Of a stretch of 64,000 nt of DNA, positions 1 through 13,400 are shown piece by piece. The stretch covers positions 23,242,282 through 23,306,281 of the forward strand of contig OY979718.1 of the NCBI GenBank assembly GCA_963855995.1, given 5' to 3'. This DNA comes from Muricea muricata (Eukaryota; Cnidaria; Anthozoa; Malacalcyonacea; Plexauridae). The notes under the pieces are model-generated. The model searched no databases. It saw nothing but the letters and a program-made list of their open reading frames with translations, and was not told where the DNA came from. How positions within the stretch are numbered: the stretch's first letter is position 1; every line of letters begins with the position of its first letter. A program made the position numbers and the translations under genes.

Positions 1-1038
1 GCCACTTGAAGCTGGCAAAAACGTACAAAAGATACGCCGCCATTTTGTTTTTTTTGCAAACAGTATAATATTGTTTTAACCAGGAAAGTGGTTACACGCG
101 ATTAGCATAAAGTTATCATTCGAGAGACAAATGAATAACCAGGAAATTTAATCACGATTTCTTAGTTAATCCCATTAAGGTTATTTTTGTGTTAACCAGG
201 AAATTTTAACCAGAGTGTTTTTAGAGTGTACATTGCAGCAGGTGCATCTAAATTGGCATCGGAAGCCAAGTTATTACATGTAATTAAAAATTGAATTTCA
301 GTAGCTGCACGGCTTTTATCTCTCGAGGAAAAGATCTTTTACATTATTAAAATAAAATAACCGGCAAAGTGATTATTTCTCTCCGTTGTAAAGTTCACCA
401 GTTATATGAGTGTTCCAAGTTTAATCTTTTTATTAGCTTTTTCTATTCTCGAAGAGAGCAAATGGGACGAAAACATCCGTAACTGTTTTCAAGCAAAAAA
501 ATGTATGAATGATGGGTCAAATGTAAACTTTCTATATCTTTTCTGTGGGAATGCTAAAATTTGTTATAATTATTGTGACGAATGCATTTAGAAGGTACAT
601 AGCAAAAGAAATTAGCATTAGGCAACAATCTTTGCTGTTATTCAAAGGCATATCAAAACGCACCATGCAAGCATGATTACAAAAAAATACTTTACATGTT
701 TCAAATTTGAAAGAAGACTTGACTGCTTGAGGTAAGCAGTATATTCTAGTCACCTAGTTTATGCTGGGTTAATGCAGGGGTGTAGTGTAGACATTGAGGT
801 AAGCCATACAGTATAGTCACCATATTTTTGGTCGATTATGGCTTACGGTATAAGTCAATTTGTGTTGTTAACGTTTGAATTACATTAGATATCGTATTGC
901 TATTGTTACAACCCTTTAAGATCACCCGGCAACAATGATATTGAAATAATTTTGCACTCATTTTGTATATAGTTGGTCTGTAAGAATTCTACAGCTTATC
1001 GACTTAATACTTCATGCAATCGACGTAAGATGACATAA

Positions 1039-2659
1039 GGGACTTGTCAGAAATTAACAGGGGGGAGGGGGGGTGGAAATATAGAACTTAAGCTTGGAAA
1101 TGAGGTGACCCATCTAAGCAATAGGAACGAAATTTCCTTACCCTCCCTTTGGGCCTAGCATGAAACACCATGACCCTCCCCTCTATCATCAGGTGATTTA
1201 ATACAAAAGTTCAGTTTAGTTACACACACACACATAAAACGTTTACACTATAAAACTCAATGCATTTTCATTCTAAAATATGTCTATTTGAGATTGTTGT
1301 TGTGGTTTTAATATAATATTTGAACTAAGCATAGCACTATTTACTCCGCCTGCCGCAGGCGAGGCGGAGTTTTAAATTTGCCCCGTTTCTGGGTTTTTTC
1401 GGTGTCGCAAGTTGGCGCAGCGCTCATGGGGGATACCGCTGGCACAAGGCACGTGAGCCGACCTAAACACGGCGTTTAAACTCAATTTCTAGCGGAATAT
1501 GTCAACAAAACACGCATTTAATTATGTATGCTAGCACATCTGTATCGCGGTGAAGTTTTGAGAGCGTGTTTCCGTCATTTTCTGGTGTGTTCCTACTTTT
1601 AAGAAAATTTAGAAATTTCTACACAAGAACCAAACGCAAATTCTACTGAAATATCTATATACAAAACACAATTTTTAACATGCAATAGTTATTAAAAAGG
1701 GACAGGAAAGTTCTTTATCAAAACATTGCTCCAGAAATGTTTTAAAACGGCAAATTTTGATAGACTCCATCATTCCATGATCAAGGAGGAGTGTAGGAAA
1801 TGTGTTGCTAGTTCTAATCACGAAGTATTCGTTGTGATTTCTTTCCTCAGTTTTCTATACCTATGTTGAGATGGTGATATTTCGTGCAAAATGATTTATT
1901 TGCTTGTGGGATCTCATACATTTATAAAAGGTAAGAGACACTTAACATTCCAATTCCAGAAATACATATGTTACTCTAAAGTTCCCAACAAATTATATCG
2001 TGGAGACTTCAGGCAGTGCGCTGCAGAATTGATTTAAATGATGCTATCAGGTTAATATATTTATGTATTGTATACACTTTTAGTAAAATTTTCTTTACCT
2101 ACAACTACCCAAAAATAAAACAGCCATATGTTGGTGGTATTATCACAAAAGAATCTTGTTTAATATAATTATGTGCTATGAAAGTCTTTAATTTAAATCA
2201 AATTCTAAAAAATGCAATCTTGCTAGGACTCTGGGCAGAGTGCCTGGCAAGTCACTGAGACATTAAATTTTTGGTTATCTTAGTGATTACATAAGATGTG
2301 CTAACAATGTCTTAAAATGCCTCTGAAGGTACCCTAAAAATAACTGATTTAAAAAGGAGTTCGTTGGGTAGAACAGAAATAACTGAATATACCCCACCCC
2401 CAATGAACGCTCTAGTTACAGCCTTGTGCCCATTTTCGTTTTGGCAGGCGGAGTGAACGCCTTAGCAGGCGTCTTGTTTTTTCTAATCTATTTATACTGT
2501 GTACTAACAACTGTACGAGCATAAGAATAAATTTGAATGACCCTCCCCTTAAAAGCAGCTCATTTTATCATCACCCTCCCTTTTTTAGGATCTTAAAAAG
2601 CTATGACCCTCCCCACGTTTCCACCCCCCCTCCCCCCCTGTTAATTTCTGACAAGTCCC
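1039..2659. mobile_element. Non-autonomous PIF/Harbinger-like element
   Basis: The ends are inverted repeats beginning GGGACTTGTCAGAAATTAAC followed by a G-rich run. Both sides carry TAA (1036-1038 and 2660-2662), the 3-bp TWA target typical of PIF/Harbinger. Length is 1621 bp with no transposase frame. Inside are a palindrome at 1347-1375 (CTCCGCCTG..CAGGCGAGGCGGAG) and, near 2443-2478, a GGCAGGCGGAGTGAACGCCT motif that also occurs at 54007. It lies within block 409-2750, which is absent from copy B. Confidence 0.78.
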
Positions 2660-3524
2660 TAAATTCATTGCAAAATAATTGTGGTGGCTAGTTCTTATTC
2701 GACGCAGCATAACGGCGCCGCTTCATTTTAACGTAAGCTCTCGAAAACACCCCGCTGATGATAAGCGTTCATTCAGTGCTTAATCTAAATTCCACCTCAA
2801 AGACTCTGGCACATACAAGAGCATTGAATGCCTGCTAATACAATTGAAAACAAGATCAATGGTGTTTGGAAAACGCGATGTGTGACCAAAAAGATATTCA
2901 TAAAAAGAGAAGCATACTAACTTCAGCATTACCAGTTACCTCATATGGACTCACAAGCTAAATAACGAAATAATGATACGAGCCATTGTTTCTAATAGTA
3001 ACGGCCAAACTAAGAAAATAACATAACGTGCATGGAAAGTCATTGTTGAAAGAAGTACGGACACATGCAGCTGGAAAATAGTATATGGACATAATAACAC
3101 TAGTTAACTGATACAAAACAAGATTACCACTGCTAATTAATAAAAACCACTCATATACCATCACCTTGATATGTTATCACTGTACAGATCTACCAGGTCA
3201 AAGAAGCTGTATAAAACTCTGTTGAGAAACTAGGAAATAACTCCGAGAAACGTACACCGTGATACAGACGATTCTGTATTGAGCTATCCAATTACTGCAC
3301 ATTTTTCTTTTCAAAAAAGTGTCTATTATCAACTTATGATTCATGGTTTCAAAAAAGAAATGTTTTTGAAATCGTCTGTCCTGATCTGAATGCTAAATTT
3401 CGGAAGGACAGTTCCAGTTCCAAGGAAAAGTCAAGGAACATTTGATTAATGTTGTAGTCAAGGATTCATTCAGATCGCAGTATGGTCTAACCGTAGAGAC
3501 TCGATGGTTCATTGCAGATAATGT

Positions 3525-3674
3525 ACAATTATTGGACGAGGTTGAGCAAAATATTGTGATTTATCTGTGGCGAGCAGATCAACTATTTGCCGATGCCGAA
3601 GGCAGAGGCAAATAATTGGTTTGTGAGCCACTGGTAAATCACGGTATTTTGCGATAGCCGAGTTCAATAATTGT
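3525..3674. repeat. Imperfect inverted repeat (copy A)
   Basis: ACAATTATTGGACGAGG..CAAAATATTGTGATTTA pairs with TAAATCACGGTATTTTGCG..CAATAATTGT. The same structure is at 22015-22165 in copy B, so it predates the duplication. It is a probable old MITE. Confidence 0.5.
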
Positions 3675-3785
3675 TTTATCATTCACGGATTAGTATAGTG
3701 AATTTTTATGGGTAGCAAGTATAAAGTACAAGAACAGTCAAACGAATAAAAAGTATAATTCAATTTTACTTATATTACCCAAACA

Positions 3786-3951
3786 TCATGATTAACTCGC
3801 TTTCGCTGATTCCGATCCCTCAATCCTTTTTCATCAATGTAACTACGAAATAAGGTCAAAGAAACCTTGGTTGCTCTTTTGCATTTTCTGCATCTTTATC
3901 TTGTAGCAAAAAAGACAATTCTTTTTCGGAGAAATCGGCAAAACGAGCCAT
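3786..3951 (-). pseudogene. N-terminal exon relic of a KIAA1958/DUF3504-like (tyrosine-recombinase-derived) protein, copy A
   Basis: The minus strand from ATG at 3951 reads MARFADFSEKELSFLLQDKD, AENA, then after a one-base shift ATKVSLTLFRSYIDEKGL. From memory this resembles the start of KIAA1958-like proteins common in corals (MARF.. then KNTKKATK..). The shift is in the A-run before ATKV. It is upstream of and opposite to the ILEI gene. No further exons were recognised. The family call is from memory and moderate. Confidence 0.45.
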
Positions 3952-4415
3952 GTTTACATTCTTAAAACAAGAACGATATTTTTTAACTAGTGCTGACGAA
4001 TCATTTTCAAAGCGCGCATGCTCAGTAAACTGTTTGCACTAGTTATTTGCAGCAAAATCGATATTTGCACGCAGGTAAGTGTAGTTAAATCAACCTATAC
4101 CAATTGTGTATATTATAAAGTAAATCATAACAACATTTTGTTACCAGTCCAACCAGTACTCAACATCGACGAAATGACAAGCCTACGGTCTCTCCACCTC
4201 TCTACAGTAACCTGCAAGAGTCTCTAGACCAAAACATTTTTGTCTGAGCTCTCCTTAATTTCCCCTAAACTATATGCCCTAAGCGAATCTCAAATTTGTT
4301 TTTGTTTTTTCTGCCACTTGTTCAATCTCCATATTTTGATTATTTCGGCGTATAAACAACGTTAATAAAGGCTTTCTATATATTCCTTATGTATAGATTA
4401 TCATTTCAACGGTAG

Positions 4416-7400
4416 CATAATAACCCGTACTAATGTTTCATCCCTGCCCGGAATCCCGGAGTGTGTTCTTCACTGCTTAAACAATGAATGCTGTAGATCA
4501 GTGAACTTCCTGAAAAAAGAAGTAAACAAAAAGAAAGGAAACTGCGAATTGCTGAGTGTCCTTGCAAAAGATCATCTTAAGCTTCTCACCGAAAACAGAA
4601 ACTACGACTACATCGTCTTGACTCAACCCGAACGTGTAAGTGACCAGATCATATAGAGCATATAATTCATACATAAAATTAATTATGTAATTATCCAATT
4701 GTTGTCTTTTTGGATTCTATAAATTAAAAGCTGTTTAAACCATTTTTTATGGAAATTTATGTGATGTATTAATTAATCATCGTTATTTTCTTAAGGGAAC
4801 TAACTGTCGTTGTCTTACGTGCGAAGTTGAAGAATTTTGCCACAAAGAGAATTGCTCGTGCACGTATGGCCACGATGGAAAGAAGCAATGTACAGGTATA
4901 TTTGCCGTCAAAAATTTTGCAAGCTGTCATATTTTAAGACGACATTGTACAGAATCTTAACTGAACTACATACATTAATTAGCAAAATAAATAAACTCCA
5001 TTTCCCAGTGGCAACAACTACAGTCCAGTTTTGACGATGGACTGAAGATGGAAACTGAGAATTAGGCTAGAATTCTTTAATTTATTTGGTCAAACCAGTC
5101 AGGCCGTGTAAATTGTAAGTCAGTGTGTATCAGATCCAAATTTTGAAAGGGTTAGTTAATACAAGTATATATGGTATGACGAGGTAATACTACGATATTG
5201 GATGCACCAGATTCCACAGAAAATTAGGATTCTCATGAGCAAGAATAACATGCCTAAGTAATTTTCACAATTTGGTGATTTTTGTCTTTTATATTATTTT
5301 CACCAGCGTTCGAAGGCTATAAATTGATAGCCAAAAGTTACCGCAAAGGCTATACATAATTCACTAATATTTCTACCTGACAACACTGTAATTTTCAGAT
5401 GGCAACTTTAAGATTTTTGTAAGCAGCCATGGATACACAACGCATCCTGAGACGTTTATCGGTCACGCCATCATTAAGATAAACGGTAAAGATTATTCCC
5501 CAAATTCTCGTGGCTTTAACTTTGTTGTTGTGAACGGTGAGAATGGTAAGTTAATGAAGATCTTTTCAAACTGCTGCTTAACAAATTAGAAAATTGTACC
5601 CTTGTGTAATTTGTAAAAATATATAATTTGCATCTAAATACAGTTATTTTTGTAGGTTATGTCGAAAAAGCTATTTCTTTTGACACCTATGGCTCTACTG
5701 ATAATACTGATAATATGGCGAATTTTTTTGATGAAATCTCGTCGAAAAAGAAGTAAGACAAAAAAGTGACTTGCAAACACACGATTAATATACGCTCTCT
5801 CGTATTTAGACTAAAATTATTTAAATATACGGCGATTTTAGGCTATTAGTCAAACCAGGAACACCGGAACACCGGAACACCGGAACAGCATCAATCCGGA
5901 ACACGGAACACGGAACACTAAAAATTCTTAATTTGTTGAGATTCGAGAAAAAAATACCGGGTGTGTGGAGTTATTGCTGGAATAATAGACACTTCCCGAA
6001 TTTGCTTGGAGTGCACACGAAACAATAGCTTGAAATCGAGGCGGGGTATGAAGCCTATTGAAAAGAAGTGTTTTTTATGCCCACATAATAATTTCGGGAA
6101 GTGTCGATTATTGTGTAAATTTCGTAAAACATGCTTTTAACTATTTAGACTTGCCGATACCTACCAAAGTACCAATATAACAAAGAGAAATCAATCTCTT
6201 CTGAGTAATAAATATTTGCCCGAAAGTAGAAATCAAACCTAGAATTGATATTTATTGATATAATATAAAATGGCTTATCTTTATTAAATATAAATATTAT
6301 TTTTATTTGTATGATATTTGGCTGGCTTTCGTTCTAAAATGTAACAGCAGTTAATTGGCTTCCTTGCTTTTACGAACTCGCTTTTGAGCGGAAAAACATT
6401 TTTATCTGTTGTTCAAACTACGTTTCGCATAGAGTCTAAAGAGCTATTTATATGGAAGAGCGAGATGTCGCTTGAAAGAGGCGAGATATCTCGCCAAGCG
6501 GAATGAAAATATTCCCAACCCGCTTGCGGGGATCAACGGGTTTCGATCATTTCGAAGTTTCGATAGTTTCAAACATTGTATAGCTCGAAACGCAAAACAA
6601 GACGGCAAACCGGCTGCAATAGCTGTAATGTTAATGAATAGTGAATTCAAACAAAAATTAATCTCACATTTTCACTTACTGGACTTATCCGGCTCCTTAT
6701 AAACAGCTCTTTAATAAAAGCTAGGTTGCCGTGGACAGAATATAACATTTGAATTTGAGTTAGTTTGAATTTGAGTTTTCTATGTACATGCGAGGAAAGA
6801 GTGTGGTTCGTGCGAAAAATACCAAAAATAAACATGTATTCGCGCAAGTTAAACCGATATGTTATGCAAGATGTTCTTACCACAAGGTTGTATTACGTAC
6901 ACTCCTTTGTATTTCCGAATCAGTCAGACACCTTCATGTTTTTAATAACAATGTTGCGGTGCCAGACATGCTGGAGACAATATTTTTTCAATTTAAACTC
7001 ATTGGATGGAAGTTAAAAATTACACATCTGCATTTTAGTGCAAGTTTGTAAAATATGAATATAAAAATGCCACGTCCCAATCTGGCTTCCATATCAATAA
7101 ATAACAATTCTAGGTTTGATTCAGATATTTATTATTCAGAGATTGATTTATGCTCGTTGTATTAATATTATTAAAAAGCATGTTTTACGCAATAATTATT
7201 CCAGCAGTAATTCTACACCCCCGATATTTTTTTCTCGAATTTTTAGCAAATTAAGAATTTTTAGTGTTCCGGTGTTCCGTGTTCCGAATTGAAGCTGTTC
7301 CGGTGTTCCGGTGTTTCTGGTTTTACTACTCGCCGCGATTTTAGTATGTTCGTAGTCATTACATCACAATTGTCGCATGTAGCTATGCGATGCCAATAGC

Positions 7401-10400
7401 ATGCAACAAATAACATTAACAAAAAATAATAAATAGAAAATGATTTTGCCTACACAAATATCTGTCATCGAGTCAGCTAGTTGTCCACACACGAACATCG
7501 GTAGTATGTGCACGTGCAGCAAGTTGTCTTATCGTCGAGTTAACTTTTCACTGTAATATTCCGAACTTCGTTGCGAAGTTCGTCGCGAATTTCAAAAGTT
7601 CATTTCAGAATTCGAAGCCGGTTTGTAAACAAAGGCTGTGATTGGCCCCTGAACTCAAAGAAGCCAATCAAATGCTTAGTTTAATTACAAACCAGCTTCC
7701 AAATTCTGAAATGAACTTTTGAACTTCACAGTTCACAAGGAACTTTTGAACTTCACAAGGAACTTCGCAACGAAGTTCAGGATATTACAGTTAAAAGTTA
7801 GCTGAATCGACTGTAAAACCACTAGCCAAAACATATATGTTATTTACCGCCTTGGATCGAAGAGAAAAATATTTTGTGAAGGCGTGAAAAGCGGCCCGAG
7901 ACCGTTGTCGCGTGGGACGCTTTTGATAGTTTATTGATTTTATTTCCGTATTCTATTTAATTTGTTTTCCACTGAAGGGTGCATATTCGGGTTTTCCCGT
8001 GTGTTCATTTAACGTATGTTGTGCAAACATCTAGATTAAAAAAAATTAATTGTTTCTAATGTTTTGGCTACATAAATGCGACAGTCATTGACAAAAACGT
8101 ATTAGTAATATAGTTACATGCAAATATGCGGTTGAGTTAATACCTCGACGATATTAGCGCAGTTATATACTCCAGCAGTAAATATTGATCCCTTTTCATC
8201 GAATTTCGCGAATCAGCTTTACAGAGACACACTTTCGTCCTCAAAAACGTTAAATTCCATACAAGTGGGTCAACCCCAATACACTTGTCTCCTTAATTTG
8301 TTTGATGAACCGCCATTCTATTGGCAAAATGTGCTTTTCTGTTGATCACTTATGTTATTTAAAAGCGAGAATCAAGAGTATGTCAGTTTCACCAAAAAAT
8401 AGTTTCGGGGCATTCAGCACAGGCCACTTTGTAAACTGTTGTTTTCTGGGGTTTTGCGTCGTTTGAATCTTTCACTTTGGCTAAAGCATTAACTCTTGAG
8501 CGTTACTGTTTGCAAGCATCACTGATGTTGTTCCTTTGATGTACGGGATGGATGCATATGGTTTTCTTATTTCTGTTCAGTGTTACCGCGGCAGCCGCTG
8601 TTCATAAAAGGTTTAGGATATTTTTAACGGTAAAAACTTGATTAAGATGTTGCAACTTATTTTCCAAGGCTTTATTAGAATTCATCCCACTGCCTAATCT
8701 CCAACGAGTCTGTCACAGTAGAAACTTTAGCGAACCACATGCAATTTGAAGTTCTACTCTGGAACATGACTTGAAACACCTTAATCAAGTTTTTGCCATC
8801 AACAAATATCCTAAACCTTCAGTGAACATCGTAGTTAAACTGCTATACCAGTAACGCTGAACAGAAGAAAACAATTGCTTCCACCTGTATATCAATTAAA
8901 GGAATATTTGAAAGAATTGCAAGAATTCTGTGACCTTTCAACATGCATCAGTGTGATAATAATGGCTGTCGTATAGGTAGCCGAAACGTCTGTGGATCGC
9001 GCGGACAGACTTTGTGTGAGATAAGTGACAACGAACTGGTAACATTAATTAGCAGGAATTGATTGACAAGTAATTTGACGCACATTTTACAGTCGAGGAA
9101 GGGACTGTCTAGTTAATGTGAAAGCGCATGCTAATCTGATGTCTAGTGATGAAGCTAAATTGTCTAGCTATTCAGATGTTAGCCTGAAATAATTGTAGAT
9201 GATGAAGACCCGACAAAGAAGTAAGTCTGTTATGATAATGTTTGAAAAATAGCGCACCGATACACGAGGACAAAATTTGTTATTCTCACTTCTACTTATA
9301 TCTAATATACTTTACTATATTATTTACTAGATCAAATTAAAAACTTCAAAAAACTTCAAAGAATTCAAAACTCAGTTTATATGATTCCGTACGTGTCACG
9401 CGTAATACCGTGTTGTTACCCTTCAGAATCCAGTCAGAAACAATTAATTTCTTTCTAATCGGAAAGCTTGCGTGAATATGCATGGTCGCACAATAAACAA
9501 ATTATAATATTTTGTTGATAAATTTCTGTAAAAACTCAAAACACCCAACAACTACAATTCATCATTCCGTTTAAAACAACTGATATTGTTAATTCACAAC
9601 TGTCTGCAGTGTATATCTTTAATTAAATTAAACAAATAAAATACTACCTGCTAATGCGTTGAATGACATAACTTATAGTTTCGCCGACAATTCGAGAGTT
9701 TTTTGAGGAGAATTGTATAAGTAATATATCAAACACGAACGACAGTATTTCATCGGGATATCCAAGCGTCAAGAAGAGAGTTGAATATACGACGCGCAGC
9801 GAAGTGTATTTGACGAAATTCGAGGAGTGTGGATAGCTGATGAAACACTGTTTCGAATGTCTGATTTAACTTAAACAACTATTACACGAGAAATACCATA
9901 ATCTTAATCCCCGATTACGGATTAGAGATTTCCATATATTCCAAGTAACACCTTAACACCTGTATAATGTTCCTTGTAGCTATAATTCTAAATTTTGTAT
10001 GTAATGTTTATATACGAAGATTCCTTAAGTTAAGACGAAACGTCACTTAATAAATGTTTTCTGTTTTAAATTTTGTTTTTATGGCTTTAGTCAAAGCATT
10101 ATGTTGGGCATTGATCTTCTTTATAAGAATTCGTTTTCCTCCTGTAATATTTAATTAAAGAAGCTATAAAATCTTTCTATTGGGAAAAATTATATTATAT
10201 ATCATTATATTAACTTCTACATTAAAATTAAAGTAGACGAAAAACCACATTACTTGAAAAAGCGACTGCGTACTTCAGGCACTTAGATAGCTGAAGGCGA
10301 TATTTCCACTTTTAATTTATTAAACTGTTAATTAGCTGACCTAAGGATTTGAAACGGCCATTTCAGTTCAGTTGCATAACCGATTACTAAGCATTTAACA

Positions 10401-13400
10401 GTTTCATAAATTCACGTTCTGCCAGACAAATTTTCTTTGAAATCCAATCCATTTCAAAAGAAATTCGTAGGGTAGCTAGAACGTGGATAAGCATAGCCCC
10501 CCCCCCCTTTTAGTTAGAAGCGTACTCATAAAGACAAGAACAAACTGTTCCTACTTTTTCTGTTCGGGTGAGCAAATTCCCGAATTGGAAAATAGGCTTA
10601 AGAAATAGACGTGAATAGTATTTAAGTGCAAGTTATTATTCTGCCAGCAATCAATAATCTTAAATGCTGATACAGTATGCGTGTAATATTATGGCAAATT
10701 GTGCTTCTAGAAAAGTGTGCAGACATTTTAGTATGAATTGAAATTCATGACTCTTTGATGCATAACAATAATTTGATGACATACTTTTCAGCAAAATCGT
10801 CCTAGCTGCTGTTAAAGATGAAGGCCAAACAAACATGACATCAGAAGCATATGCTGCCTTATCCAAGTCTGTAGGAACACAGATTACAGCAATTGATTAT
10901 AGAGGTTCATTTGCAATGATTGGATTTTCAGAGCCAAATAAACCCTCCTTTGTTAAACAGGTATGCCCAATTGAATATATCTATAAAATAAGACTTTCAA
11001 AAGAAGGACTCGCATTGGTGGAAAGCTCAAAAATCCGTGCTAAATAATAGCATTCGAATTAAAAAACATTAATAGAACGAGTTTATAGTGGTCAAAAATT
11101 AGCAAACAATGTACATGCTCAAGCAAAACAGTAAAATGAATTCTCATAACAGTTGCAAAGCACTAGGGAACTTGCTTTCATTACGGAACGGTCATAAAGT
11201 AACCCTCCATGGGTGGAGGATATATTCTTAATTTTGTGAACAAAATTTTCTATTTCTCTCCCACCCTAAAAAAAATATTCGCCTTATTCGGTACCTGGAG
11301 GTAATGAAGATAATAGTCTCAAGGTTTTATCCCTGTCATTAAAAGAGTAAAAACTGCCATTGATATACTAGGCCCTACATTGCCAACGTATACCTAGCGC
11401 AGACGTCACATGCATGATGAATCAAAGATAGTGTTCTCATAGTCCGGCAGATAGGGGTACCAAAAAGCATGTTTGCTTACCATATCAACGGGCAGTTTAA
11501 TTTTGGTTTTACCTCGTTCCTTTAAGGTTAGTAAGTATATTGCTGAATGTTGGCCGCGTTGAAATTTCTTGTGGGCTCTTGCCAACACGTTTTTTCTACG
11601 ATATTACTATAAAACTGTATTACTGTCAAAAAGGTGATATTTCAAGTTCAATTTAAAAAAAAAACTTGCATCAACAGAAAGCTCGTAAAAAACTAAATAT
11701 AAGACATTTAAGCGGCCACCCCAATTTTGTTAATTCTTAGTGAGTTATCAGCCTTTGAAGCATTTTTTTATACTAGTGCACAGGTTTTTTGCGCGATTTT
11801 AGCATTTTCTCGTAGTTTGAAGGATCAATAACTTGAAAACCGTTTGAAAAATTGAGGTGGCCACTTAAAATTCTCATATTTAGCCCTTTACGAGCTTCTG
11901 TTTATGCAAGTTATTTTTTCTAAAATTGAACTTGAAATATCACCTTTTTTGACATTAATACAGTTTTATAGTAATATCGTAGAAAAACGTGTTGGCAAAA
12001 GCCCACAACAAAATTTCAGCGCGGCCAACATTCAGAAATGTGCTTACTAACCTTAAAGGAACAAAATAACACCAAAATGAAATTTTCCCGCGATATGGTA
12101 AGTATATCGGCTTCTATCTGCCAGACTATCAACCGGGAAAAACGTTAGTAGGAATTGTATTACGAATTGTATTTAAGGCGTTTTGGATGGTTTCATTGCT
12201 GAGAATGGCGTACAACTGAACGTTTTTGACAATAAATCACTATTGCGGTGGTTTTGAACGTAAAATGAGAATAGTGTGTTTGATTCTCACAAAATTATCG
12301 CTTGATTAAGATTTCGAAGAGTTTTTAACACTTTGAATCACAATCGACCGCATATAGATGTTTTGGATGTGAACTGGAAAGCGGTTGCCAATTCTTTTCA
12401 AATATCGTGCGTAATTTTAAATAAGTACAAATATGTAAGAAATTTATGTTTCCATAGGTTATTTTTCTTTATTTAAAAAACTTTGCCATTACAAACAAAA
12501 CAAATTTGCGATATTGAGAGTACGTACACGGACATGGCAGGTATATCATCACAGCTCCGTGGGATAGATCCACGGGAGCCAATTACGATGAGCCTTTTTA
12601 TTCATTTAGGATAATTGATATTAGCTGAGCAGGTAAGCTTAGTTTTAGAGACTCGTGATGCTATTAAATGCATGTCGGGTGTTAATACTTATAGAAAAGA
12701 ACCCCTCCCCTACCCATCAAAATTAGGTGTTGGCCGAGTCATAAAGTGTCTGGCATTACTGTTTAAGCTATTGTTGGACACGCTAATTAATAAGGTTCAA
12801 AATTTAAATTTCTGAACGGTTGCGAAAGCAATTTTGGTTTTACTTAAAACAATTACAATGTATTGGAATTTTCACAAGAGAGTCTCACAAAAACAGTATA
12901 ATTATTATAAAAATCAGATATGCTTCAAGATTGCTGCAGACATGCTTAAGCACAGTTGCAATTAATATTGATTTTTGCTACGTATTAACTTTCATTTGTA
13001 ATAACTAATAAATAAGACATCCCTACAAGCACATAACAGAACTACTGTATACCCATCATTGGCTTATCCCAACTCAAAATCAATCATGATGCCTCCTAGA
13101 AAACTTGTCGTGTACATGTACTTAAGGACAAATTTTGTGTAGATATTCAATTTCACATTTAATACTAAGCAGAAATCCAAATAACACTCAAATTCAAAAT
13201 TACTAGTAGTATAACAATTTACAAAAAAGTTAGATTTAATACTGACGATGCTAAACCACCTATTTCCTACTCCAGAATAAGCTTAAAAAACAGCAACCGC
13301 TTTCCAGTTTACATCTAAAACAAACATAATAAACAGCTTTTCTTAAATATATGCGATGGATCGTGACTCAAAGTGTTAAAAGTCCAAAAGTCCAAGGAAA

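Noticed and set aside
4018-4074. Short exon-like frame MLSKLFALVICSKIDICTQ followed by GTAAGT, a tempting signal peptide for the ILEI gene.
   Set aside because: Its phase 0 end does not fit the apple exon, which needs two pending bases. No connecting exon was found, and copy B has lost the donor.
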